Source: Roseiterribacter gracilis (GTDB lineage Bacteria; Pseudomonadota; Alphaproteobacteria; BOG-932; Roseiterribacteraceae). Taken from it: a DNA stretch of 64,000 bases. Shown piece by piece: positions 25,973-34,374 of this stretch. The stretch covers positions 3,782,001 through 3,846,000 of the forward strand of contig BOPV01000001.1 of NCBI GenBank assembly GCA_018332375.1, given 5' to 3'. The position numbers were made by a program, and so were the translations under genes. How positions within the stretch are numbered: position 1 is the first letter of the stretch; the number at the start of each line of letters is the position of its first letter. The notes beneath the pieces are model-generated. The model did not search any database. It worked only from the letters and a program-made list of their open reading frames with translations, and had not been told where the DNA came from.

Positions 25973-26341
25973 ATGCCGAAACGTTCGCCCAACGAGCTGC
26001 AGAAAATTCTCGATCGCGCCGCGGGTCCCGGCGTACCGCTGACGGCCAAGCCGATGTTCGGCGGGATCGGCTATTACGCCGACGGTCGAATCTTCGCGAT
26101 CATCTGGGATGGCGGCATTGCGTTGAAGCTGCTCGGCGACGACTTCGCTGCGTTTGGTGCGGCGGGCGGCAAGCCGGTGCAGTTCATGCCCGACAGACCG
26201 GCGTCGAAATCTTACATCCGTGCGCCCGACAAAATGCTCGACGCGGCAGAGCAGTTTGCCGATTGGACCGGTCGTGCGGTGCGCACCGCGCTCGACGCAC
26301 CACCCAAGCCGCCCAAACCGACGCGCCGGCCGCGCCGATAA
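25973..26341 (+). CDS. TfoX N-terminal-domain protein
   Basis: A 122-aa protein with a single TfoX/Sxy N-terminal domain. The diagnostic segment is AKPMFGGIGYYADGRIFAII, followed by DDFAAFGAAGGKPVQFMPDR; the last 18 residues are a Pro/Lys/Arg tail. In gamma-proteobacteria full-length TfoX proteins switch on competence genes. Stand-alone N-terminal domains like this one are common in alphaproteobacteria and have no settled role. It is convergent with the BLUF gene, 9 bp away. Confidence 0.85.
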   Translation: MPKRSPNELQKILDRAAGPGVPLTAKPMFGGIGYYADGRIFAIIWDGGIALKLLGDDFAAFGAAGGKPVQFMPDRPASKSYIRAPDKMLDAAEQFADWTGRAVRTALDAPPKPPKPTRRPRR

Positions 26342-26350
26342 ATCGAAGCG

Positions 26351-26803
26351 CTACGCGTTGCCGGTGATGGCCGGGAAATGCGCCGCGCCGTGCGTGCGAA
26401 ACTCCTCGAGAAACCGTTCGACCTCGCGCACTGCTGCGTCGCTCGCCGCCGGTCCGTGCCGCACCGCGCGATCTACCAGCAGGCGGAAGCCGGCCGGCAT
26501 CTGCCCGTCGATCCGGCGAAATTCCATCGACCAATCGGGAAACATCCGGGCCGGCGTGTCCTGGCGCAGCAACTCGCGATAGGCCTGGTGACGGCGGTCG
26601 GCAAGCAGCCGGCCGCGCAGGTCGTTGACCGCGCCAGGCGGCCCTTCGATCGCCTGCATGAACTGGTCGCCGGCGCATAAAAGCAGCCCGGTGACGCCGT
26701 CATCCCGATTGCGGACCCGGCACAGCACCAACATCGCATCCAGCGTCGCGGCCGAGAGCGGCCTCGTCGCAGTGCTGACATAGACGATCCGGAGCAACAG
26801 CAT
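26351..26803 (-). CDS. Short BLUF-domain blue-light photoreceptor
   Basis: A 150-aa protein that is almost only a BLUF domain, which binds FAD and senses blue light. The photocycle residues are conserved: Tyr8 (IVYVSTA), Asn32 (RVRNRDDGVTG), Gln50 (DQFMQAIEG), and Trp91/Met93 (DWSMEF). A short helical C-terminus of about 50 residues follows and no output enzyme such as an EAL domain is fused. Partners of short BLUF proteins act in trans. Neighbours are a TfoX-N gene and alaS, so the target is unknown. The start lacks a clear ribosome site. Confidence 0.88.
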   Translation of the reverse strand: MLLLRIVYVSTATRPLSAATLDAMLVLCRVRNRDDGVTGLLLCAGDQFMQAIEGPPGAVNDLRGRLLADRRHQAYRELLRQDTPARMFPDWSMEFRRIDGQMPAGFRLLVDRAVRHGPAASDAAVREVERFLEEFRTHGAAHFPAITGNA

Positions 26804-26993
26804 GACGGGCCCATCACGCGCCCGGTGCGTAAACGAGCCCTAAATTCAAATCCTCGGCCGCTGCGCGTGGGGTGAGCCATGCGGCGCCCACAGCGCAGGC
26901 TGAATCGACAGCCCAGCCGCTCGCGGGCTAGAAGCACGGTCCCCGTCCGGTGCGCCCCGCGCGCGGCCGGCGGGCCAATCTGGACTGGATGCC

Positions 26994-29693
26994 ATGGTTA
27001 CGACTGCCGCCGAAATTCGCCGCACCTTCCTCGAATATTTTCAGGGCAACGCACACACGATCGTGCCGTCGTCGCCGCTCGTGCCGCGCAACGACCCGAC
27101 CCTGATGTTCACCAACTCGGGCATGGTCCAGTTCAAGGACGTGTTCACGGGCAAAGAGCAACGCCCGTACAACCGCGCGACCTCGTCGCAGAAAAGCGTG
27201 CGCGCCGGCGGCAAGCACAACGATCTCGAGAATGTCGGCTACACGACGCGGCATCACACGTTCTTCGAGATGCTTGGCAACTTCTCGTTCGGCGCCGTCG
27301 AGGGACGCGAGGGCACCAAGAGCTATTTCAAAGCCGACGCGATCGAATATGCCTGGACGTTGCTGACCAAGTCGTTCGCGCTTGATCCCAAGCGTCTGAC
27401 CGTCACCGTCTTTCACGAAGACGAAGAAGCGCACGGTCTGTGGAAGAAGATCGCGGGCTTCTCGGACGACAAGATCATCCGCATCGCGACGTCGGATAAT
27501 TTCTGGCGCATGGGTGATCTTGGGCCCTGCGGACCATGCACCGAAATCTTCTGGGATCACGGCGACAAGATCTGGGGCGGCCCACCCGGTTCGAAGGACG
27601 AAGACGGCGACCGCTTCGTCGAGATCTGGAATCTCGTCTTCATGCAGTTCGAGCAGCGCCCCGGCGAATTGGTGCCACTGCCCAAACCGTCGGTCGATAC
27701 CGGCATGGGGCTCGAACGGATCGCGACCGTGCTGCAAGGCGTGCACGACAATTATGACATCGACTTGATGCGCGCGCTGGTCGTCGCTGCGGCCGATGCG
27801 ACCTCGACCGATCCCGACGGTGCGCAGAAAGTCTCGCACCGCGTCATCGCCGATCATTTGCGCTCGACGTCGTTTCTGATTGCCGACGGCGTGCTGCCTT
27901 CGAACGAAGGCCGCGGCTACGTGCTGCGCCGGATCCTGCGTCGCGCCGCGCGTCACGCGCATCTGCTGGGTTCGCGCGATCCGTTGTTGTACCGTTTGGT
28001 GCCGACGCTGGTGCGCGAGATGGGCCGGGCCTATCCCGAACTGGTGCGCGCCGAGAAGATGATCGTCGAGACGCTGAAGCTCGAAGAGACGCGCTTCAAA
28101 GCGACGCTCGAGCGCGGCCTGAAATTGCTCGATGAAGCGACCTCGACCTTGCCGCAAGGGACCGAACTTCCGGGCGACACCGCATTCAAACTCTACGACA
28201 CGTTCGGCTTCCCGCTCGATCTGACGCAAGACGTGCTGCGCGGGCAGGGGCGGAGCGTCGACGTCGCCGGGTTCGATACGGCGATGGCGAAACAGAAAGC
28301 CGAAGCGCGCAAAGCTTGGGCCGGCACCGGCGAAGCCGCGACCGATGCACAATGGTTCGAACTGCGCGACGAACTCGGCGCCACCGAATTCCTTGGCTAC
28401 GACACCGAACGCGCCCAGGGCCGCATCACCGCAATTCTGGTCGCCCCCGGATCGGGGTCCGGGGCAGGCTCCATTCGCGCGCATGAAGCGACGCAGGGCG
28501 CGCGCGTCGAACTGCTGGTCAACCAGACGCCGTTCTATGGCGAGTCGGGCGGCCAGGTCGGCGACGCAGGTGTAATCACCAGTGCTGGCGGCGCGCGTAT
28601 CGTGGTGCGCGACACGCAGAAGAAGCTGGGTCAGCTCTTCGTGCATAGCGGCACAGTCGAAGGCGGCGCGATTGCGGTCGGCGACGAAGTCGAGTTGCAG
28701 GTTGATCACGCACGCCGCAGCGCGATCCGTGCAAATCACTCGGCAACGCATCTGCTGCACGAAGCTTTGCGCCGTCGCATGGGCGAGCATGTGGCGCAGA
28801 AAGGCTCGCTGGTTTCGCCCGATCGCCTGCGCTTCGATATCTCGCAACCGACGCCCTTGTCGGCGCAGGACATCGCCGCGGTCGAAGCCGAAGTGAACCA
28901 GCGCGTGCGCGGCGACAGCGAAGTCACGACGCAGTTGATGACGCCCGACGAAGCGATCGCGCAGGGCGCGATGGCGTTGTTCGGGGAGAAATACGGCGAC
29001 GAAGTACGCGTGGTTGCGATGGGCGGCCGCGAGGACGGCGCCAACAAGGACTATTCGGTCGAACTCTGCGGCGGCACGCATGTCGGCCGTACCGGCGAAA
29101 TCGGCCTGGTCAAGATCGTCGGCGAAAGCGCCGTGTCGGCTGGCGTACGCCGCATCGAAGCGCTGACCGGCATCGGCGCGCTGGCCTGGATTGCCGAACA
29201 GGAAGCGTTGGTGAAAGAAGCCGCGGCCGCGTTGAAATCGACGCCGTCGGAAGTTCCCGCACGCGTGCTGGCGCTGGTCGAAGAGCGCAAGCGTCTCGAA
29301 CGCGAAGTCACCGAGCTGCGTCGCAAGCTGGCCTCGGGCGAAACCGAAGGCGGCGCCGAGACCAAGCAGGTGAACGGCGTGACCTTGGTCGCGCGCCGCC
29401 TGACCGACGTGCCGGCAAAAGATTTGAAGCCGCTGGCCGACGATCTGAAAAAGAAGGCAGGCTCGGGCGTCGTCGCGCTGGCTGCGGCGACCGACGGCAA
29501 ATTGTCGTTGGTGGTCGGCGTCACCGACGATCTGACGGCCAAGATTTCGGCGGTCGATCTGGTACGCGTCGCGGCCGAGGCGGCTGGCGGCAAAGGCGGC
29601 GGCGGTCGTGCCGACATGGCGCAGGCGGGCGGTCCCGATCCGGCGCTGGCCGATGCGGCGCTGGCCGCAATCGAAAAAGCACTCGGCGCGTAA
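26994..29693 (+). CDS. alaS: Alanyl-tRNA synthetase
   Basis: An 899-aa class II synthetase that charges tRNA-Ala. The catalytic N-terminal part includes [15 protein letters not shown] and the motif 2 region [15 protein letters not shown]. The editing domain has the zinc ligands [11 protein letters not shown] and [13 protein letters not shown]. The C-terminal Gly-rich part ([12 protein letters not shown]) is the oligomerisation/C-Ala region. Length is slightly above 875 residues because of a linker near residues 484-493, encoded by a palindromic repeat. The location after recA is conserved in many alphaproteobacteria. Confidence 0.99.
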   Translation: MVTTAAEIRRTFLEYFQGNAHTIVPSSPLVPRNDPTLMFTNSGMVQFKDVFTGKEQRPYNRATSSQKSVRAGGKHNDLENVGYTTRHHTFFEMLGNFSFGAVEGREGTKSYFKADAIEYAWTLLTKSFALDPKRLTVTVFHEDEEAHGLWKKIAGFSDDKIIRIATSDNFWRMGDLGPCGPCTEIFWDHGDKIWGGPPGSKDEDGDRFVEIWNLVFMQFEQRPGELVPLPKPSVDTGMGLERIATVLQGVHDNYDIDLMRALVVAAADATSTDPDGAQKVSHRVIADHLRSTSFLIADGVLPSNEGRGYVLRRILRRAARHAHLLGSRDPLLYRLVPTLVREMGRAYPELVRAEKMIVETLKLEETRFKATLERGLKLLDEATSTLPQGTELPGDTAFKLYDTFGFPLDLTQDVLRGQGRSVDVAGFDTAMAKQKAEARKAWAGTGEAATDAQWFELRDELGATEFLGYDTERAQGRITAILVAPGSGSGAGSIRAHEATQGARVELLVNQTPFYGESGGQVGDAGVITSAGGARIVVRDTQKKLGQLFVHSGTVEGGAIAVGDEVELQVDHARRSAIRANHSATHLLHEALRRRMGEHVAQKGSLVSPDRLRFDISQPTPLSAQDIAAVEAEVNQRVRGDSEVTTQLMTPDEAIAQGAMALFGEKYGDEVRVVAMGGREDGANKDYSVELCGGTHVGRTGEIGLVKIVGESAVSAGVRRIEALTGIGALAWIAEQEALVKEAAAALKSTPSEVPARVLALVEERKRLEREVTELRRKLASGETEGGAETKQVNGVTLVARRLTDVPAKDLKPLADDLKKKAGSGVVALAAATDGKLSLVVGVTDDLTAKISAVDLVRVAAEAAGGKGGGGRADMAQAGGPDPALADAALAAIEKALGA
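28445..28464. repeat. Palindrome inserted in frame in alaS
   Basis: CCCCGGA-TCGGGG-TCCGGGG is a 7-bp inverted repeat with a 6-bp spacer, and the context continues GGGGCAGGCT. It encodes the low-complexity stretch [10 protein letters not shown] in a linker before the conserved editing-domain segment [13 protein letters not shown]. Most AlaRS proteins have a short charged loop there. The DNA resembles the intergenic palindromes of other alphaproteobacteria, from memory. Confidence 0.5.
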
Positions 29694-29695
29694 TC

Positions 29696-30589
29696 ATGCG
29701 CATCGGTGCGGTCCTTGTTGGTCTTCTGCTGGGTCTTGCACCGATGACGAGTGACGCTGCCGATCCGAAGTTGGTGAGCTGGGGCGAGCTCAAAGTTCGT
29801 CCGCGCCCAACGACACCGCATCGCATCGCCTATGGCAGCGATCCCTCGCAGTTCGTCGATCTGTGGCTGCCGGATGGGCCCGGCCCATTTCCGACCGTGC
29901 TCATGCTGCATGGTGGTTGCTGGCAGGCGAAAGTCGATACGATCGGCCTGACCAATTACATCGCCGACGATTTGCGCAAACGCGGCGTCGCGGTGTGGAA
30001 CATCGAATATCGTTCGATCGATCAAGCGGGCGGTGGCTATCCCGGCACGTTCCAGGACGTTGCCGCTGCGGCCGACGCGCTGCGCACCCATGCAGCGCAG
30101 TACAAGCTGCGCACCGACAAAGTCGTCGCGACCGGACATTCGGCGGGCGCGCATCTTGCGCTGTGGCTTGCGGCGCGCGGCAAGATCGCTGCGTCGAGCC
30201 CGTTGGCTGCAACCGATCCGCTGAAGCTCGCCGCGGTGGTCAGCATTGGCGGTCTGCCCGATCTCGAAGCGGTGCAAGAGGCGCAAGGGCTCGGTTGCGG
30301 ACCCGATGCAATTCCGCTGCTGATCGGCGCTGCAAAACGCACCAACCCGTATCACGATACGTCGCCCGCTGCGTTGCTGCCGCTTGGTATTCCCTATTGG
30401 ATCGTCGATGGCGACAAAGACACGATCGCACCAGTCGCGTCAGGTCAGTCGTTTTATGACAAGGCGATCGCCAAGGGCGACAAGGCGACGATGAAGATCC
30501 TCGACCAGACGGGCCACTTCGATCTGATCGCGCCCGAGACCAAGGCCTGGGCCTATATCGCAGGCGTGCTGCAGGATTTGTCGAAATGA
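29696..30589 (+). CDS. Exported alpha/beta-hydrolase, esterase-like
   Basis: A 297-aa protein with an N-terminal signal peptide (about 1-21, ending SDAA). The oxyanion-hole motif HGGCW is at residues 72-76 and the nucleophile elbow GHSAGAH carries Ser149. Asp in WIVDGDKDTIAP and His in QTGHFDLIAP complete a triad. The pattern resembles carboxylesterases of the BD-FAE/acyl-hydrolase type. The substrate is unknown. It starts 2 bp after alaS and overlaps the MoxR gene by 4 bp. Confidence 0.82.
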   Translation: MRIGAVLVGLLLGLAPMTSDAADPKLVSWGELKVRPRPTTPHRIAYGSDPSQFVDLWLPDGPGPFPTVLMLHGGCWQAKVDTIGLTNYIADDLRKRGVAVWNIEYRSIDQAGGGYPGTFQDVAAAADALRTHAAQYKLRTDKVVATGHSAGAHLALWLAARGKIAASSPLAATDPLKLAAVVSIGGLPDLEAVQEAQGLGCGPDAIPLLIGAAKRTNPYHDTSPAALLPLGIPYWIVDGDKDTIAPVASGQSFYDKAIAKGDKATMKILDQTGHFDLIAPETKAWAYIAGVLQDLSK

Positions 30590-31440
30590 GCCGCGTTCGT
30601 TTTGAAGGCACCGAAAGCTACGTCGCGACGCCCGACCTGATCGTTGCAGTCAATGCAGCAGTCGCACTGGAGCGGCCGCTGCTGATCAAAGGCGAACCGG
30701 GCACCGGCAAGTCGGTGCTGGCGCACGAGGTTGCGCGTGCCTTGGGCGCGCCGCTGATCGAATGGCACGTCAAGTCGACGACCAAGGCGCAGCACGGCTT
30801 GTACGAATATGACGCGGTGCGCCGTCTGCGCGACGGGCAGCTTGGCGATCCGGCGGTGCACGACGTCGCCAACTACATCGTGCGCGGCAAGTTGTGGGAA
30901 GCGTTCGACAGCGATGTGCGGCCGGTGTTGCTGATCGACGAAGTCGACAAGGCTGACATCGAATTTCCCAACGACCTTCTGCTCGAACTCGACCGGATGG
31001 AATTCTGGGTGCACGAGACGCGCACGACGGTGCGTGCGCGCCAGCGTCCGATCGTCATCGTCACGTCGAACAACGAAAAAGAACTGCCCGACGCGTTTCT
31101 GCGCCGCTGCTTCTTTCACTGGATCCGCTTTCCCGATCCCGAGACGATGGCGAAGATCGTCAAGACGCATTTCCCGGGCTTGAAGAAACAGCTGCTGCAC
31201 GAGGCGCTGACGTCGTTTTACGAGCTGCGTGAAACGCCTGGCCTGACCAAACGTCCGACCACGTCCGAATTGATCGACTGGATCAAACTTCTCGTCGTCG
31301 AGGACATCGATCCTGTCACGCTGCGTTCACGAGACGGTAAAACGACATTGCCTCCATTGGCCGGTGCGTTGTTGAAGAACGAACAGGATGTGCATCTGTT
31401 CGAACGGCTCGCTTTCTTGCATCGCCGACAAACAAGCTGA
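30586..31440 (+). CDS. MoxR-family AAA+ ATPase
   Basis: A 284-aa AAA+ ATPase. Walker A is GEPGTGKS (residues 36-43) and Walker B is VLLIDEV (114-120). Sensor 1 reads IVIVTSNNEKELPDAFLRRC, which matches the CoxD/MoxR subclass. These proteins act as chaperones and usually work with a VWA-domain (CoxE-like) protein encoded next to them. No VWA gene follows here; a PAS protein comes next. The start overlaps the esterase stop by 4 bp. Confidence 0.88.
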   Translation: MSRVRFEGTESYVATPDLIVAVNAAVALERPLLIKGEPGTGKSVLAHEVARALGAPLIEWHVKSTTKAQHGLYEYDAVRRLRDGQLGDPAVHDVANYIVRGKLWEAFDSDVRPVLLIDEVDKADIEFPNDLLLELDRMEFWVHETRTTVRARQRPIVIVTSNNEKELPDAFLRRCFFHWIRFPDPETMAKIVKTHFPGLKKQLLHEALTSFYELRETPGLTKRPTTSELIDWIKLLVVEDIDPVTLRSRDGKTTLPPLAGALLKNEQDVHLFERLAFLHRRQTS

Positions 31441-31480
31441 GTTCAGAATTCAGCAAGATTTACGGTCGTCCACTCGTGTG

Positions 31481-31978
31481 GTGAGCAAGAATCGAGATAA
31501 TTGGCAACGCATTCTTGGCTACTGGGATAGCAAGCGCGGTACTGCGCGTGCGCCGCGTTGGCGCGATCTCGATCCGGTCTTGGAAATTCCGCGCTTGTTG
31601 AGCCGCGTCTTCGTCGTCGACATCGAAAGCGACGGGGGGTTTCGTTTCCGCTTGCTCGGGTCCGAGATTGTAATGCGTGGAAATCGCAACGCGACCGGAC
31701 GGCGCTTCGAAAGCCTCTATCGCGACGATTTTCTCGCCGACGTGCGGCAGATCTATAGCGAAGTCGCAAATAGCGGCGAGCCACGCCTGTTTCGCGATTG
31801 GGCGCGCGCCGGCGACCGGCGGCAATCGACGACGTTGCTGCTGCCGCTGCTCGACGATGCGGGCGAGATCGCGCGCATCTTGGGCTTCGTCGAATTCAGC
31901 GAAGAGTTCGTCGACGACGAATTCGACTGGCCGGTCGAAATCGAACGCGTCGAGATCGCAGCGGAACGCGCGGCTTAG
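31481..31978 (+). CDS. PAS-domain protein (PAS_5-like)
   Basis: A protein of about 165 residues with a PAS-like fold and nothing else recognisable. The order WRDLDPVLEIPRLLSRVFVV, FRFRLLGSEIVMRGNRNATG, then a central region and LLPLLDDAGEIARILGFVEF is that of the PAS_5 (DUF1 type) family found widely in alphaproteobacteria. It has no output domain or membrane segment. The start is uncertain: GTG at 31478 or 31481 gives a sensible length, but no ribosome site is visible. An ATG at 31388 lies inside the MoxR gene. Ligand and partner are unknown. Confidence 0.75.
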   Translation: MSKNRDNWQRILGYWDSKRGTARAPRWRDLDPVLEIPRLLSRVFVVDIESDGGFRFRLLGSEIVMRGNRNATGRRFESLYRDDFLADVRQIYSEVANSGEPRLFRDWARAGDRRQSTTLLLPLLDDAGEIARILGFVEFSEEFVDDEFDWPVEIERVEIAAERAA

Positions 31979-31982
31979 GTCG

Positions 31983-32080
31983 CCGCGAAAGCGGGGACCC
32001 ATTTTCCCACCGTCGACATGATCGGTTCGAAGCGCTGAAATCGAGGCGGCGCCTCGACGGATCCCCGCTTTCGCGGGGAT
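31983..32080. repeat. Mirrored palindromic repeat, copy 1
   Basis: CCGCGAAAGCGGGGA (31983-31997) and its reverse complement TCCCCGCTTTCGCGG (32062-32076) bracket about 64 bp. A second perfect hairpin, TCGAGGC/GCCTCGA, sits inside at 32041-32057. Each arm can fold on its own (CCGC-GAAA-GCGG). The half-site CCGCGAAAGCGGGGA resembles the arms at 52147-52280, so this looks like a dispersed palindromic element lying between the PAS gene and folK. Confidence 0.75.
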
Positions 32081-32108
32081 TAGGACCCGTATAGCTTCGC
32101 CGCGCATC

Positions 32109-32594
32109 ATGGGCATCTACGTCGCACTCGGCGCCAACCAGGACAGTTCGCACGGACCCGCGCGCACGATCGTCGAGCCGGCGCTTAGCTGCCTGACGGC
32201 GCACGGCGTGCTGGTACTGCGGCGCGCACGCATCGTGCGCACCTCGTCGTGGCCGCGCGGCAGTGGGCCTGACTACATCAATCTGGTTTTGTCGGTTGCG
32301 ACGTCGCTGTCGCCCGCTGCGTTGCTCGAGACGCTGCATGCGGTCGAGCGCAGCTTCGGCCGCGTGCGCGGCGTCGCCAACGCACCGCGCACCTTGGATC
32401 TCGATCTGCTCGACTATCACGGACGGGTCGAAAACGGACCGCCGCTGCTGCCGCATCCGCGCCTCGCCGATCGTGCCTTCGTGCTGCAGCCGTTGGCAGA
32501 ACTCGATCCCGCCTGGCGTCATCCGGTGACGGGACGCTGGATCGGTTCGTTGCTGGCCGACTTGCCCGGCGACGCGCCGGCTTTTGTCACATGA
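32109..32594 (+). CDS. folK: FolK, 6-hydroxymethyl-7,8-dihydropterin pyrophosphokinase
   Basis: A 161-aa HPPK enzyme of folate synthesis. It transfers pyrophosphate from ATP to hydroxymethyl-dihydropterin. The opening IYVALGANQDSS, the middle HAVERSFGRVRGVANAPRTL and the metal-binding DLDLLDYHG followed by LPHPRLADRAFVLQPLAEL are diagnostic. The stop overlaps the folP start by 4 bp. folB (aldolase), often in the same cluster, is absent. Confidence 0.92.
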   Translation: MGIYVALGANQDSSHGPARTIVEPALSCLTAHGVLVLRRARIVRTSSWPRGSGPDYINLVLSVATSLSPAALLETLHAVERSFGRVRGVANAPRTLDLDLLDYHGRVENGPPLLPHPRLADRAFVLQPLAELDPAWRHPVTGRWIGSLLADLPGDAPAFVT

Positions 32595-33592
32595 CGATCC
32601 GCGTACAGCCGCTCGGCTTTGTCGAAGGCACGGCTGCGCGCGATGCGATCGCATCGCGCCGTGCCTTGCCGCTTGCGGGCGGACCATCCGCTTTCACGCT
32701 GGCGATGTTGCATCAACGCGGCGTTGCAGCGCGCATCGTACCCGCGGTCGAATTGGATCCGGCGTTGGCGGCGCCGTTGACGCAAGCACGCGCCTATCCC
32801 ACCGGCGCCTGGCCGTTGGTGATGGGCATCGTCAATGCGACGCCCGACAGTTTCTCGGACGGTGGTCAGTTCTTTGATCCCGACGCCGCCATCGCGCACG
32901 GGCGGAGCTTGCGGGCGCAGGGCGCCGACCTGCTCGACATTGGTGGCGAGTCGACGCGGCCGGGCGCAACGCCGGTCGACGCGCACGAAGAACAACGACG
33001 CGTGCTGCCAGTGCTGCGCGCGCTGTGCGCCGACGGTCCCGTGTCGATCGACACGCGCAACGCGTCGACGATGCGCGCGGCCTTGGATGCGGGCGCGTCG
33101 ATGCTGAACGACGTCAGCGCGCTGACGTACGACCCGGACGCGCGTGCGGTCGCGCGCGACGCGCAGGTTCCCGTCGTGCTGATGCATATGCGCGGCACGC
33201 CGCAAACGATGCAGGCACAGGCGCAGTATGCCGACCTGCTGCTCGACGTGCTGGACGAGTTGGAGGCCCGAATCGACCAAGCAGTGGCGGCTGGAATCGA
33301 TCGTGCGCGGCTGGTGATCGATCCCGGCCTGGGCTTTGCCAAGACGCCGGAACAATCGGCGCTGCTGTTGGCGCGGGTCGGGATGCTGCACGGGCTGGGC
33401 CTGCCGATTCTGGTGGGCGCTTCGCGCAAACGGTTTTTGGCGACGTTGGGCGCGACGGGCGACCGGCTGGGCGCCTCGGTTGCGGCGGCGCTGGAGGCGG
33501 CGCGGCAGGGAGCCGCAATCCTGCGCGTGCATGACGTGGCAGCAACGGTCGAGGCACGCGCGGTCTGGCGCGGTACGCACCAGACGGGGTAG
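32591..33592 (+). CDS. folP: FolP, dihydropteroate synthase
   Basis: A 333-aa enzyme that joins hydroxymethyl-dihydropterin pyrophosphate with p-aminobenzoate; it is the sulfonamide target. The signatures are MGIVNATPDSFSDGG, DIGGESTRPGATPVD and, near the C-terminus, LPILVGASRKRFL. About 75 residues precede the TIM barrel, longer than in E. coli FolP. I recall such a leader in alphaproteobacterial enzymes but cannot verify this here. Translationally coupled to folK (ATGA overlap). Confidence 0.96.
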   Translation: MTIRVQPLGFVEGTAARDAIASRRALPLAGGPSAFTLAMLHQRGVAARIVPAVELDPALAAPLTQARAYPTGAWPLVMGIVNATPDSFSDGGQFFDPDAAIAHGRSLRAQGADLLDIGGESTRPGATPVDAHEEQRRVLPVLRALCADGPVSIDTRNASTMRAALDAGASMLNDVSALTYDPDARAVARDAQVPVVLMHMRGTPQTMQAQAQYADLLLDVLDELEARIDQAVAAGIDRARLVIDPGLGFAKTPEQSALLLARVGMLHGLGLPILVGASRKRFLATLGATGDRLGASVAAALEAARQGAAILRVHDVAATVEARAVWRGTHQTG

Positions 33593-33626
33593 AGCCCTGC
33601 GTCAAGGATTCGAGAGGGAGAGCAGC

Positions 33627-34211
33627 ATGCGCGCCTGGGTCGCTTCACTGGCCATCGTCGTCGGCTTGGCGGGCTTCGGCGCGCCGGCAGCGGCAACGCC
33701 GGCCTGGTTCCCGCCGACGCTCGATCCCGAGAACACGCTGGTGATGTTGACGCAGAACGGCACGGTGCTGATCGGGCTGCGCCCCGATCTGGCACCCAAT
33801 CACGTGGCGCGCGTGAAGCAACTGACGCGCAACTGGTTTTATGACGGCACACCGTTCCATCGCGTGATCGACGGCTTTGTCGTGCAAGGCGGCGACCCGA
33901 CCGGCACCGGCGAAGGCGGCACCGGCAAAAAGCTCAAAGCCGAATTCTCGCCGCCATCGAAGGCAAGCCATGTGCGCGGCACCTTGGCGATGGCGCGCGA
34001 CACCGGCAACGACACCGCCGACAGCCAGTTCTACATCACGCTCGCCGACGTGCCGCGCCTCGACGGCAAATACACGATCTTCGGCACCGTCATTGCGGGC
34101 ATGGATGTCGTCGACCAGATCAAGAAAGCGCCCAAAGGTCTCAAGTCGGGCAAAGTCACCGATCCCGATTGGTTGATCGCGATGCGCGTCGCGGCCGATC
34201 TGAATGACTGA
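33627..34211 (+). CDS. Periplasmic cyclophilin-type peptidyl-prolyl isomerase
   Basis: A 194-aa protein with a signal peptide (about 1-23, ending PAAA). The cyclophilin core reads YDGTPFHRVIDGFVVQGGDP, then RGTLAMARDTGNDTADSQFY, and DGKYTIFGTVIAGMDVVDQI; the active-site Arg is in FHRV. It catalyses cis/trans proline isomerisation in exported proteins. GAGAGGGAG precedes the ATG at 33627. Its 3' end overlaps a 56-aa ORF by 8 bp. Confidence 0.92.
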   Translation: MRAWVASLAIVVGLAGFGAPAAATPAWFPPTLDPENTLVMLTQNGTVLIGLRPDLAPNHVARVKQLTRNWFYDGTPFHRVIDGFVVQGGDPTGTGEGGTGKKLKAEFSPPSKASHVRGTLAMARDTGNDTADSQFYITLADVPRLDGKYTIFGTVIAGMDVVDQIKKAPKGLKSGKVTDPDWLIAMRVAADLND

Positions 34212-34374
34212 GCTCGAAGCACGCGTGCGCAGCAAAGGGCTGGAGCGCGCCTTCGCCGTCGATCCCAACGCGGTGCGCGCCGCGTCCGAAGCAGCGCAGC
34301 GTTTCGTCGCCGGCCTGGACCGATCGGAGCCGGGCGTAACGGAATTCGCGCTGCGTTTCGAACCGCATGACTGA
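34204..34374 (+). CDS. 56-aa protein overlapping the amidase gene
   Basis: A small ORF that reads MTELEARVRSKGLERAFAVD and ends LRFEPHD. It overlaps both neighbours by exactly 8 bp with the same sequence ATGACTGA: at 34204-34211 with the isomerase stop and at 34367-34374 with the amidase start. Third-codon positions are mostly G or C, as in real genes here. Small proteins of about 60-70 residues encoded just upstream of amidases (AtzG-type) form complexes with them, but the sequence similarity here is not clear, so I claim only that it is coding and coupled. Confidence 0.55.
   Translation: MTELEARVRSKGLERAFAVDPNAVRAASEAAQRFVAGLDRSEPGVTEFALRFEPHD

Noticed and set aside
26928..29081. Long minus-strand open frame opposite alaS
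   Set aside because: Same antisense effect of high GC; the plus-strand AlaRS is unmistakable.
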